DNA from: an uncultured Actinomycetes bacterium
GTDB lineage: Bacteria > Actinomycetota > Acidimicrobiia > Acidimicrobiales > Acidimicrobilacustridaceae
Assembly: GCA_937927725.1 (NCBI GenBank)
Contig: CALBSE010000028.1
Location: forward strand, 1-46,556
Direction: 5' to 3'
DNA length: 46,556 nucleotides
The notes beneath the pieces were generated by a model. That model did not search any database, was not told the DNA's origin, and saw nothing but the letters and a program-made list of their open reading frames with translations. Each line of letters opens with the position of its first letter. Within the stretch, counting starts at the first letter, position 1. This document shows positions 33,913 to 42,244 of this stretch, in pieces. Both the position numbers and the translations under genes were made by a program.

Positions 33913-35075
33913 GGCCGATCCTTTCCAAGTAGCAGCACGTCAGTGAAAAGCGCCCCGGCACCGCCACCCGTGCACATCGCAACTTCGGCATCGGGGACTT
34001 GAGAAGAGAGGCATTCCCCACGGAGTTGCTGAACCCCGCGAACGACTCGCTGGAACAACTGCACCGACGCACCACCGTGACTGAACGACATGGTTCCACC
34101 ATCAGTGGTGATCGGATGACGTCCACCAGGTTCGATCACACCGGACATCACATAGTCGCCACCTTCTCCTTCGGCACAAAAGCCGAAGGCTTCGAACTGG
34201 CGAATGAGCTCAAAGGAGAACGGGTCATAGAACTCGCAGATATCGACGTCTGACGGCCCCAAGCCCGCGACGGCAAAAGCTTCTTCCGCAGCGCGCCGGC
34301 CGACATGACCTGCAATGAGATCGGGACGTCGAACACCTCCGAGGTCCCAGACTGGTGGATGCTGATACGAAGGCCCGTAGTGATCAGTCCCTCCGCCGAG
34401 CAGATACACGGGCGCCTTTGCGGTGTCGTCTGTCCGATCGGCACGAGTGAGAACGAGAGCCGTGCCTCCTTCGGAGGTCATTGCACAATCGAGAAGATGG
34501 AACGGATCCGCAACCATGCGACTTTCGAGAACATCAGCAGCAGTGAATGGACCTCGACCGAAATACACCGCTTCTGGATTGATGTGACCGTTATTGCGAA
34601 TCGTCGCCGCAACATGAGCCATCGACTCGGGCGTTGTTCCGTACATGTGCATATGTCGACGCGCCATGAGGGCGAACTCCGCTGCGGTGAACATGCCGTA
34701 GGCAGCGACAAACTCGTTCGTCGGTCGCGTCCACGGAGCCGTCGACGCGTGTTGTCGGTAGCTACCTGCCTCCCCCGTTGCAATCAAAACGGTGTTGGCG
34801 AGTCCACACGCAATAGCCATCGCCCCTTCGATGACGGCGGGTATTCCGAGTGGAGACATTGAACGCCATGCAGGGCCTATTCGGCTTTGGTAGAGGAAGT
34901 TGCTGGCGATACCGCCAACGACACCATCGATATCGCGCGGCTCCAGCCCAGCATCGGCGATGGCGCCCAGCGCAGCCTCGAGAGCGATGCTCTGCGTGTC
35001 GTGACCTTCAAGCACTCGTGCCTGTTTGGTGTTGTACACGCCCACGATCGCTACATCGCGAAATGGATGACCCAC
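33909..35075 (-). CDS. Thiolase-fold protein, probably Ltp2-like aldolase
   Basis: 388 residues, SCP-x/thiolase-like fold. In true thiolases the nucleophilic Cys lies in a CASG loop before the helix that ends in the VLI-T/GxE strand. The matching segment here, LGIPAVIEGAMAIACGLANTVLIATG (residues 76-101), has no such Cys. Tyr283 in CEFYDPF replaces the His of the thiolase H-D-C region, and the late FSHGGAS (His333) lacks the GHPxGA form. Together with the overlapping DUF35 gene this points to a retro-aldolase acting on a beta-hydroxyacyl-CoA, not a thiolase. GTG start at 35075. Substrate unknown; Ltp2 acts on sterol side chains. Confidence 0.85.
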   Translation of the reverse strand: MGHPFRDVAIVGVYNTKQARVLEGHDTQSIALEAALGAIADAGLEPRDIDGVVGGIASNFLYQSRIGPAWRSMSPLGIPAVIEGAMAIACGLANTVLIATGEAGSYRQHASTAPWTRPTNEFVAAYGMFTAAEFALMARRHMHMYGTTPESMAHVAATIRNNGHINPEAVYFGRGPFTAADVLESRMVADPFHLLDCAMTSEGGTALVLTRADRTDDTAKAPVYLLGGGTDHYGPSYQHPPVWDLGGVRRPDLIAGHVGRRAAEEAFAVAGLGPSDVDICEFYDPFSFELIRQFEAFGFCAEGEGGDYVMSGVIEPGGRHPITTDGGTMSFSHGGASVQLFQRVVRGVQQLRGECLSSQVPDAEVAMCTGGGAGALFTDVLLLGKDRP

Positions 35076-35103
35076 GGTGTTGCCTCACTCCCCCAGCGAT
35101 GTA

Positions 35104-35118
35104 TCGCCACAATGGCGA
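35104..35118. promoter_or_regulatory. Operator-like inverted repeat TCGCCA-CAA-TGGCGA
   Basis: Perfect 6-bp arms with a 3-bp spacer between the divergent aldolase and hydrolase genes. A second small repeat, GCGAT-GT-ATCGC (35096-35107), overlaps it. It covers the -35 position of the hydrolase promoter (-10 at 35139). Confidence 0.4.
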
Positions 35119-35138
35119 CACGATGCCTCGTTCCTTCC

Positions 35139-35144
35139 TAGCAT
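35139..35144 (+). promoter_or_regulatory. Leaderless-type -10 (TAGCAT) of hydrolase gene
   Basis: TAGCAT, 7 nt, ATG at 35152; no Shine-Dalgarno sequence. Supports this start over the in-frame upstream codon at 35077. Confidence 0.5.
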
Positions 35145-35151
35145 CGCACCC

Positions 35152-36048
35152 ATGACTCCTGCTGCCCGACCACTTTCGCTCACCCTGGAGGATGGAACCG
35201 TCCTTGCCGGCGATCTCTACCTCCCCGATGACGACACTCGGTCTGCTCCCACCGTTGTGATGAGCCACGGTTTCTCGGCTACCCGGGCGATGGGACTTCC
35301 GTGGTTTGCGGAGTCGTTCGCGGCTTCCGGCTATGCCGTGTATCTGTACGACCACCGCGGGCTCGGCGAGTCGTCGGGCGAGCCACGCAATGTCGTCGAC
35401 CCGTGGTCCCAAACCCACGACATGTGGGAGGTCGTTGATCAACTCCGGACTCGAACCGAGGTGCACCCCGACCGCGTCGCAGTGTGGGGTTCAAGTTTTA
35501 GTGGTGGAGAAGCGATTGTTCTCGGCGCCCTCCATCCAGAGGTGAAAGCCGTCATCGCGAATGCGCCCTTTGCCGGCCTCGGCGATCTCATAGCAAACCC
35601 ATCGCATGCAGAACAGCGGTTCGTCGCGATGCGTGTGGCCTTTGATAACGACTCACTCGATGTTGGTGTTCGCGAGATCGGACCAATGGCTGTTGTTCTT
35701 GACGAAGGGATCGAAGCAGCCGTCTTGCCCCAGCCCGAGTCCTCGGACTGGTTTCTCGCTCAAGGACCCCAACATGGTTGGGCGAATTCCGTCACGATGA
35801 TGATGACGACGACGCCCCCATTCGACCCGGCAGCCTGTTCTCCATTCCTCGACGGCACCGCGCTCCTTATGGTCGTCGCAACAAACGACGTAGTCGCATC
35901 CACTGCAGTTGCAATCGACACCTATGAACGGGCATCAGGACCAAAACGACTCGCCATGATCGAAGGGCATCACTTCAGCGCGTATGAAGATCCAGCACGC
36001 GACGAAGCTTTCGACGCAATGGTCGATTTCCTTGATGAGTTTCTTTGA
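35152..36048 (+). CDS. Alpha/beta hydrolase (dienelactone hydrolase/peptidase S15-like)
   Basis: 298 residues from the ATG at 35152. Oxyanion region MSHGFSATRAMG, strand YLYDHRGLGESSGEP, nucleophile elbow WGSSFSGGEAI with the central Ser, an acid in MVVATNDVVAS and the His in IEGHHFSAYED. The family cleaves esters, lactones or thioesters in the cytoplasm; no signal peptide. It lies between two minus-strand catabolic blocks and has its own promoter, so it may act on the same substrate as the neighbours, for example ester removal or thioester release. A lone DDD-rich patch (DDDTRS, near residue 27) is a surface loop. Confidence 0.87.
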   Translation: MTPAARPLSLTLEDGTVLAGDLYLPDDDTRSAPTVVMSHGFSATRAMGLPWFAESFAASGYAVYLYDHRGLGESSGEPRNVVDPWSQTHDMWEVVDQLRTRTEVHPDRVAVWGSSFSGGEAIVLGALHPEVKAVIANAPFAGLGDLIANPSHAEQRFVAMRVAFDNDSLDVGVREIGPMAVVLDEGIEAAVLPQPESSDWFLAQGPQHGWANSVTMMMTTTPPFDPAACSPFLDGTALLMVVATNDVVASTAVAIDTYERASGPKRLAMIEGHHFSAYEDPARDEAFDAMVDFLDEFL

Positions 36049-36067
36049 GTGCGCGGTTAGGGAATTA

Positions 36068-36529
36068 CTAGCTAACGACGACGTTCGGACGAGGGATGCC
36101 TTGCATCTCGCACAATGCAAAGTAGCCAGCCAGCGACGTTGCCCCATCGGTAACTGATTCGACGTTTCCGTCGGCATCAAGGTTGAGGTTCGCTCCGTAC
36201 ATGTGGAACCAGACCTGGGTGTCGTCTTCAATGCACTGAAGCGTGTGCTCGGAACCTGCTGGTTCATACAAGAACGAACCGGCCCTATTTACGTAGTCGT
36301 ATTCCTTGTACTTCCAACCACCGCGCACGGTGTAACCCCACACCGGGCCGGTGTGCTTATGGGTTTGCACTTCGAAACCCTTCTGCATGATGTTTTCGAC
36401 AATCCAAAGACCTTCTTCGATCTTCACCTGCAGCACGCGGAGCTTGTTGCCATTACCAATGTCAACCCACGGGAGTTCATCAGCACCAATGTGAACGGCT
36501 TCGGGTGCATCTGAATGAACGAGTGTCAT
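36068..36529 (-). CDS. Cupin, 2,4'-dihydroxyacetophenone dioxygenase-like
   Basis: 153-residue single-domain cupin. Metal ligands: His57 and His59 (THKHTGPVWGYTV), probably Glu76 (WKYKEYD) and His95 (PAGSEHTL), spaced as in motif 1 and motif 2 of cupins. The sequence resembles the 2,4'-dihydroxyacetophenone dioxygenase family, Fe enzymes that cleave a C-C bond next to a carbonyl. AAGGAG precedes the ATG at 36529. Last gene of the P450 to deacylase to cupin run, 44 nt below the second amidohydrolase. An oxygenative C-C cleavage step in the same pathway is inferred. Confidence 0.85.
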   Translation of the reverse strand: MTLVHSDAPEAVHIGADELPWVDIGNGNKLRVLQVKIEEGLWIVENIMQKGFEVQTHKHTGPVWGYTVRGGWKYKEYDYVNRAGSFLYEPAGSEHTLQCIEDDTQVWFHMYGANLNLDADGNVESVTDGATSLAGYFALCEMQGIPRPNVVVS

Positions 36530-36573
36530 GTCGGGAGTCTCCTTGAGTGACGGACTGTTCAGATGTTACGCGG

Positions 36574-38325
36574 TCAACGCATCCCGCGGACGAGTCGGCC
36601 CGGACGTGCACCAGTGTCCTCGTCGTCTTTGCGGGTAATAGCACCAGCCACGATGGTGAAACGGTAGCCAGAAGCTCGCTGAATGAGCCGATGTCCACCG
36701 GCGGGAAGGTCGTGGACAAGCTCGGGATGCAAGAGGTGAAGATTCTCAAAATCGATCACGTTGAGATCGGCGCGCTTTCCAACTTCAAGTGAGCCTCGAT
36801 CTCCAAGACCATAAACAGTGGCGGTTTCGAGGGTTTGCATCCGTACGGCCGACTCAAGCGAAAGCCGCGGGCCCCGTGAGCGATCGCGGACCCAGTGCGT
36901 CAGCACCATGGTCGGCATGCACGCGTCTACAAGAAGGTTGCAGTGCGCCCCAGCATCGGACACGCCAAGCACCGATGCCGGGTGCGTGATCATGTCGTAG
37001 ACGCCTTCAAGACCGGCGTTGGCGTAGTTGTTGATTCCCGCCATCATCAGTGCTCGACCACCGCGGTCGAGCATGCGGTCGTACATCATTTCCATCTCAC
37101 TGATGCCCGCGGCCGCCGCGAGTCCGGCGATGCTTTCTTCGGGGCCGGGCTCCTGGTCAATGAACTCGCTCATCGGGAAGATGATCGATGCGCCGTTCTG
37201 AGCAAAGGTTGAAATTCCCTCGTAAAGCTCTCCGCTCGGAGGGAGATCTTCCTCGGAAAGAATCGCCGATTTCACCGCAGGATCACGAAGTCGCTCGACC
37301 AACACATCGAGGTCACCGTTTGATTCCTCGCGCACCTTTCGGAACGTTGGCCGGCGAAGAAATGCGTGCGAGGACGTTAACCCGATAAGCAGTCCCTGAC
37401 TCTTGGCGGAGACCTGCGGGATGACACGTGCACCTTCGGAGCGCGCATCGAGTGCGAGATCAAGAATCTCTCGGTAAAGACCGATATTGCTCGGAATTTG
37501 ATTGAGGATCATCAGGACCGGAATCGAAAATTCAGCCGACATCCGCCGCATCCAATCGAATTCCTTCACCAGCATTTCCGGATCGGAACTCACGACACCT
37601 AACGGCGACACTTCAAAGACTGGTTGACCAAACTCGTGCATCGCCTCGGCAATGGCCCATAGTTCGTCCGTTGACGCATGCGTGCCTGGCACGTAACTGC
37701 CATCTGGCGCCTGATGAGCGTACGTACGCGAGGAGGAGAACCCGAGTGCTCCCGCCTCAAGTGCTTCGGTGACGAGAGTCGCCATTTGTGCGGCTTCCAC
37801 TGGAGTCGCAGCGTGGTCACCGACGGCTCGGTCGCCCATCACCCACACGCGTAGCGCACCGTGGGTGATCTGGGTCGCGACATCGATCGACCACTGACGC
37901 CTGTCCAGAGCATCGAGATAATCGGGGTAGGTCACCCAGTCCCAAGACATACCTTCGGTGAGCGCAACCCCGGGAATGTCTTCGACGCCTTCCATCAGCT
38001 GGACGAGTTGTTCACGGCGTTCGGGCGCTACGGGAGCGAAGCCAACTCCGCAATTGCCAGCAACGATGGTGGTAACCCCGTGAGAAACCGAAGGCTCAAG
38101 AATTTCATCCCACGTAATTTGCCCATCGAAATGGGTATGGATGTCAACAAAGCCAGGGGTTACGAGAAGGTCAGTGGCGTCGATCTCCTCGATACCCTCA
38201 CCGACAACCGTGCCACCGACCTGAGTCAGCACGCCGTTCGTAACGGCGATATCTCCGACGAACCGGGATCGACCGGTGCCGTCGACGATCGTTCCATTCC
38301 TGATCACCAAATCATGTGCGCTCAT
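36574..38325 (-). CDS. D-aminoacylase-like amidohydrolase, paralogue B (tight zinc site missing)
   Basis: 583 residues, Amidohydro_3/N-acyl-D-amino-acid deacylase family. Small beta domain at both ends and a TIM barrel. Metal residues kept: His63 and His65 (DIHTHFDG), Cys92 (GNCGVGFAP) and the Asp of GVSDAGAH. In Alcaligenes D-aminoacylase His220 and His250 complete the tight zinc site; here the matching places read PVFEVSP and PVLMILNQ, with no His. The activity may therefore be different from deacylation. ATG at 38325 overlaps the stop of paralogue A (ATGA), so the two are translated together and may form a hetero-oligomer. Confidence 0.88.
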   Translation of the reverse strand: MSAHDLVIRNGTIVDGTGRSRFVGDIAVTNGVLTQVGGTVVGEGIEEIDATDLLVTPGFVDIHTHFDGQITWDEILEPSVSHGVTTIVAGNCGVGFAPVAPERREQLVQLMEGVEDIPGVALTEGMSWDWVTYPDYLDALDRRQWSIDVATQITHGALRVWVMGDRAVGDHAATPVEAAQMATLVTEALEAGALGFSSSRTYAHQAPDGSYVPGTHASTDELWAIAEAMHEFGQPVFEVSPLGVVSSDPEMLVKEFDWMRRMSAEFSIPVLMILNQIPSNIGLYREILDLALDARSEGARVIPQVSAKSQGLLIGLTSSHAFLRRPTFRKVREESNGDLDVLVERLRDPAVKSAILSEEDLPPSGELYEGISTFAQNGASIIFPMSEFIDQEPGPEESIAGLAAAAGISEMEMMYDRMLDRGGRALMMAGINNYANAGLEGVYDMITHPASVLGVSDAGAHCNLLVDACMPTMVLTHWVRDRSRGPRLSLESAVRMQTLETATVYGLGDRGSLEVGKRADLNVIDFENLHLLHPELVHDLPAGGHRLIQRASGYRFTIVAGAITRKDDEDTGARPGRLVRGMR

Positions 38326-39986
38326 TGACGAGCCCCTACTTCAACGATCCGACCTGGACCACCAGCGGAGTCGACCTGCTGACCGGAGCGACGAATAGGT
38401 GTTCCGTTGACCAAGACGTGACGAACGCCTTCGGGCTGATCGGCAGTGAGACGCTCAGAGTTCGCAGGGAAGTCTGCAACGCGTCGAATCGGGCCCGGAG
38501 CAACCGTGCTGGGGTCGAAGACAACAATGTCAGCCCAAGCCCCTTCGCGAAGTTCGCCGCGATCAACCAAGTTGAAAAGGTCGGCTTGAGATTTTGTAAG
38601 TCGATGAACTGCTTGCTCAACTGTCATGACGTTTCGACCTCGCACCCAGTTACCGAGCAGGTCGGTTGCTTGCGGAGCGTCACAAAGTTGGCCGACATGA
38701 GCACCAGCGTCTGAGAGTCCGAACGCACAGTGATCTTCCGCGATCAGAAACGCGACTTCCTCGGGGTCATCATTCGCAACGACACAACGGACCCGCAGGA
38801 GCAGATCGGGCTCGGTCAGTGCAAGGTCAAGAATGAGATCGAAGGGGTCGGCTCCTCGTTCTGCGGCTATTTCGGCAACCCGACGACCCTCGAGCGAAGC
38901 ATCCGCAGGACATTCACTGATTTCAAATGTCTCCCACCGAGGAACCATGAACGTGCCAGTGGACCAACCTTCGCGAACCCTTTCACGCCATTCGGCATCG
39001 GCGTAAGCGGCGCGGCGTTGCTCAAGAGTCCCCGACATCAACTCGGCGAAAACGCTGTTCACGTTGAAGGTGAACGGCTCCGCCAATGACATGGCAAACG
39101 AAAGCGGACGGGGCGACACCTGTGGCCAAACAACCGCGCCTTTCTCCCAACCAGCCCGATTCAATTCAACAAATTTTCGATGTGTCATTGTCGGCGTGCT
39201 CAGGAGTGCGGTGATTGTGAACGGGGCGCCGGACTCAATCTGAAGGTCGTAGATATCTGCAAGCGGGAGAATCTCCCCCGGCGTCACCTCGACAACTCCC
39301 TTACCAACTTCGCCGACGCAGTTGAACAGGGCTTCGAGCTCATCACGATTCGCAAAGCGCGATGGAATTGGTTTTCCATCTACGCCTCGATGGGTCGGAG
39401 CAACGCTGGTTGCGAAACCAGCTGCGCCAGCCTCGAGCGCCTCAGTGAGGACGGCCACCATCTGTGCAATTTCTTCTGAGGTCGCCTCTCGCTCGTACGC
39501 ATCATCGCCCATCACGAAAAGACGAAGTGCCGTGTGTCCGATGTAGGCGGTGAAATTCAATCCGAGAGGAAGCTCTCCAACTGCGTGAAGGTATTCAGGG
39601 AACGTCGAGAAGTTCCAAGGAACACCGGCAGCAAGCGCGGCGACATCCATGTCTTCGACATTCTCAAGCGTTCTCGCGATCAGTTCCCGATGTTCGGGGC
39701 GTGTAGGGGCAATCGAAAATCCGCAGTTTCCGGCGATCACGGTTGTGACTCCGTGGAAACTCGATGGAGTCAGGGAAGGATCCCAAAAAACTTGGGCGTC
39801 GTAATGGGTGTGGATATCGATGAAGCCGGGAGCAACAACACAGCCAGACGCGTCGAGTACCTCATCGCCCACCAGATCAGGCCCGATCGCGACGATGCGA
39901 CCTTCGCGAACGAGGACATTGGCGACGAACCCTGGCGAGCCCGTGCCATCGACAACTGTTCCTCCTGCAATTACCAATGAAGTCAT
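38322..39986 (-). CDS. D-aminoacylase-like amidohydrolase, paralogue A (tight zinc site missing)
   Basis: 554 residues, same family and domain order as paralogue B downstream. Kept: His59 and His61 (DIHTHYDA), Cys88 (GNCGFSIAP) and the Asp in LSDAGAHVG. Also altered at both other zinc ligands: GVVEVTPGE and PFTITALLST stand where characterised enzymes have THMR and SHHK/SHLK. AAGGAC before the ATG at 39986 is a fair ribosome site. It lies 38 nt after the P450 stop, so P450, A, B and cupin form one operon. Substrate may be an N-acyl or other amide/urea-type derivative, or a lactone; not decided by sequence. Confidence 0.88.
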   Translation of the reverse strand: MTSLVIAGGTVVDGTGSPGFVANVLVREGRIVAIGPDLVGDEVLDASGCVVAPGFIDIHTHYDAQVFWDPSLTPSSFHGVTTVIAGNCGFSIAPTRPEHRELIARTLENVEDMDVAALAAGVPWNFSTFPEYLHAVGELPLGLNFTAYIGHTALRLFVMGDDAYEREATSEEIAQMVAVLTEALEAGAAGFATSVAPTHRGVDGKPIPSRFANRDELEALFNCVGEVGKGVVEVTPGEILPLADIYDLQIESGAPFTITALLSTPTMTHRKFVELNRAGWEKGAVVWPQVSPRPLSFAMSLAEPFTFNVNSVFAELMSGTLEQRRAAYADAEWRERVREGWSTGTFMVPRWETFEISECPADASLEGRRVAEIAAERGADPFDLILDLALTEPDLLLRVRCVVANDDPEEVAFLIAEDHCAFGLSDAGAHVGQLCDAPQATDLLGNWVRGRNVMTVEQAVHRLTKSQADLFNLVDRGELREGAWADIVVFDPSTVAPGPIRRVADFPANSERLTADQPEGVRHVLVNGTPIRRSGQQVDSAGGPGRIVEVGARQ

Positions 39987-40024
39987 GTCCTTGAGTCTTT
40001 CATCTTCTTGATGACCGAGCGCCT

Positions 40025-41230
40025 TCAGGCGGTCAGCCGAACCGGAAGCCTTTTCACACCGTTATTGAGGTTTGATCTCACTCGCTCAGGCTCACCGGTT
40101 AGTTCAATCTTCGAAAATCTGGCAAGCAACTCTTCGAAAAAAATTCGCCCTTCAAGGCGAGCGAGGTGAACGCCCAAGCAGAAGTGTTCGCCTATCCCAA
40201 AGGAGAGTTGAGGGTTCGGGGACCTCGTGATGTCGAAACTCTGCGAATCCTCAAACACTGCTTCATCACGGTTAGCGGACGTGTAATACATCGCCACCTT
40301 GTCACCCTTCGCGATCCTCTTCCCTCCGAGCTCAACATCTTCAGTCGCCGTTCTGCGGAAGTAGTGCAGCGGATTAAACCAACGAAGAATCTCTTCAACA
40401 GCCGCTGGAATCAACGATGGATCATTCCGCAACGCTTGAAGTTGTTCCGGATGCTCAAGAAGAGTCCACAGGCCTCCGGCGAGCATCGAGACTGTCGTGT
40501 CGTTCCCCGCCGTAATCATCTGCACGAGCAAACTGCCGATATCGGGATCCGTGAGAAACCGGCCATCGAACTCTTGGCCGAGGATGACGTCCATCAGATC
40601 GCCTTGAGGCTCCATCTTCCGTCGCTCTGCTGCAAAAGCCATTCCGTACATCGCCATCTGCATCGATGAGTCAGCGCTTCCCGCCTCAGTGAGATCGCCA
40701 TCTGGATTCAGGTCAGGATCCTGACCGCTCGTATTCATCTGCGACAGACGATGGAGTCGATCCCAATCCCCCTCCGGCAGACCGAACAGCCGACCGATGA
40801 CCTGAGTCGGCAATGGCCCAACAACGTGATGCACAAGTTCAACGTCCTGCCCGTCGGTGCAATGATCAAAGATCTCAGACGTGATCGACCGAATTTGATC
40901 TGCCATGCCTGCGATCACGCGCTGCGCGAATTCTGGAGCTAACGGTTTCCGATAGGCGATATGTCGTGGAGGATCCATCGAAAGCAACATGTCTCTCATT
41001 CGAGCGAGACGATCGGGATCTAGGTCTTCGAGTACGACCCCACCTGCCTCACACGAGAACAGAACCGGATTCCTTGAAACATGTACGACATCGGCATGGC
41101 GCAGTACTGCCCAGTATCCAGCCTGCCCAGGAATCTCCTGCCAGATCACAGGGTCCTCACGCCGAAGTCGTGTGAACTCAGCGTGAGGAGCTCCATCGAC
41201 ATACGTGTCGGGACTGTAGAGATCAACCAT
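40025..41230 (-). CDS. Cytochrome P450 (CYP124/125/142-like)
   Basis: 401 residues from the ATG at 41230, chosen for GGGAGG about 10 nt upstream; a GTG 12 codons earlier is possible. Soluble class I bacterial P450. Seen: the early segment LLSMDPPRHIAYRK typical of the sterol/isoprenoid branch, I-helix AGNDTT (241-246), ExxR Glu280-Arg283 and heme ligand Cys351 in FGIGEHFCLG. It would hydroxylate a C-H bond with electrons from a ferredoxin and reductase, neither of which is in the window. First gene of the operon with the two amidohydrolases and the cupin, divergent from the LLM oxidoreductase gene. Confidence 0.93.
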   Translation of the reverse strand: MVDLYSPDTYVDGAPHAEFTRLRREDPVIWQEIPGQAGYWAVLRHADVVHVSRNPVLFSCEAGGVVLEDLDPDRLARMRDMLLSMDPPRHIAYRKPLAPEFAQRVIAGMADQIRSITSEIFDHCTDGQDVELVHHVVGPLPTQVIGRLFGLPEGDWDRLHRLSQMNTSGQDPDLNPDGDLTEAGSADSSMQMAMYGMAFAAERRKMEPQGDLMDVILGQEFDGRFLTDPDIGSLLVQMITAGNDTTVSMLAGGLWTLLEHPEQLQALRNDPSLIPAAVEEILRWFNPLHYFRRTATEDVELGGKRIAKGDKVAMYYTSANRDEAVFEDSQSFDITRSPNPQLSFGIGEHFCLGVHLARLEGRIFFEELLARFSKIELTGEPERVRSNLNNGVKRLPVRLTA

Positions 41231-41270
41231 CGTGCTGTCCTCCCCTCGGACACCCCCCGGCGTCACAAAC

Positions 41271-41295
41271 CTTCGGAGTCTTACCGAAGTACTCT
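41271..41295. promoter_or_regulatory. Inverted repeat and -10 in the P450/LLM divergent region
   Basis: CTTCGG (41271-41276) and CCGAAG (41284-41289) flank AGTCTTA; directly after comes TACTCT (41290-41295), a fair plus-strand -10. The repeat covers the -35 position, so a repressor bound there would block the LLM promoter and may also act on the P450 gene. Confidence 0.4.
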
Positions 41296-41350
41296 GCGCC
41301 GTGCCGGAATCTCCGATTCCTCAAAACGTTTGTAGACGACAGGAACTTTC

Positions 41351-42232
41351 ATGGATATCGCAATGACCATGCCAACGATGGTTGCGCACGACCGCACCGA
41401 CACATTGTCCTGGTGCCGGGCGATCGACGAGGGCCCGTGGTCGAGCCTGGCGGTGCCCGAGCGAGTCACCTATCCAAGCCACTCGTGGGTCGTGGAACTT
41501 TCTGCCGCGGCCGCACTCACCGAACGCGTGCGCCTCTGGACCACGATCATTGTGCTGCCTGCACACGATGCAGTTGACGTCGCCAAGCAGCTTTCTTCCG
41601 TCGACCAACTCTCAAACGGCCGTCTCACTGTTGGTATTGGTGTTGGTGGTCGCGAGCACGACTACAAGGCCATTTCCGGTTCATTCGAGCGACGCTGGTC
41701 CCGCATGGACGAGCAGGTTGAGACGATGCGTCGGATCTGGAACGGCGAGCCGCCGTTCGAAGGCGCAGACCCCGTCGGCCCACCCCCCGTTCAAGCTGGA
41801 GGCCCACCATTTATCGCCGGCGCTATGGGCCCGAAAGCAATTGCCCGTGCCGCAAAATGGGCAAACGGGGTCGATGACGGTTCCACGGTCTTTGGCATTG
41901 ACCCCGCCGCTACCGATGCAGCGTTTACTCGCATTCGCGACATTTGGGCTGCCGAAGGCCGGACCGATGCGCCACACATCTCTGCCAGCCTTTGGTACGC
42001 ACTCGGTGATGGTGCCCAAGAGCGCCTGTACGACTACGGCTATTCGTACATGAAGATCTTTGGCGAAGAGGTCGGAACGATGATGGCTTCCATGCTCGCA
42101 ACGACGACACCCGAGTCACTACGGAGCGCTGTCGAAACGCTCGATTCACTCGGCTGCGATGAACTCTTCCTTGTCCCTACGACCGCCGATGTCACCGAAC
42201 TCAATCGCACACGCGATGCACTCGGAATCTGA
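41351..42232 (+). CDS. LLM-class (luciferase-like, F420-type) oxidoreductase
   Basis: 293-residue bacterial-luciferase-like TIM barrel. Such proteins in Actinomycetota often use F420 as hydride donor or acceptor; FMN monooxygenases share the fold. Seen: LWTTIIVLPAHDAVDVAKQL, then LSNGRLTVGIGVGGREHDY, the cofactor-side loop of the family, and GPPFIAGAMGPKAIARAAKWANG in the second half. AGGAAC precedes the ATG at 41351. The aldo/keto reductase gene follows after 12 nt, so the two redox enzymes are cotranscribed. F420 versus FMN use and the substrate are open. Confidence 0.9.
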   Translation: MDIAMTMPTMVAHDRTDTLSWCRAIDEGPWSSLAVPERVTYPSHSWVVELSAAAALTERVRLWTTIIVLPAHDAVDVAKQLSSVDQLSNGRLTVGIGVGGREHDYKAISGSFERRWSRMDEQVETMRRIWNGEPPFEGADPVGPPPVQAGGPPFIAGAMGPKAIARAAKWANGVDDGSTVFGIDPAATDAAFTRIRDIWAAEGRTDAPHISASLWYALGDGAQERLYDYGYSYMKIFGEEVGTMMASMLATTTPESLRSAVETLDSLGCDELFLVPTTADVTELNRTRDALGI

Positions 42233-42244
42233 ACGGAGCTTGCG

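Noticed and set aside
33909..35075. Annotation as ordinary acetyl-CoA acetyltransferase
   Set aside because: The nucleophilic Cys is not at its place and the gene is coupled to DUF35, so a thiolase call would mislead.
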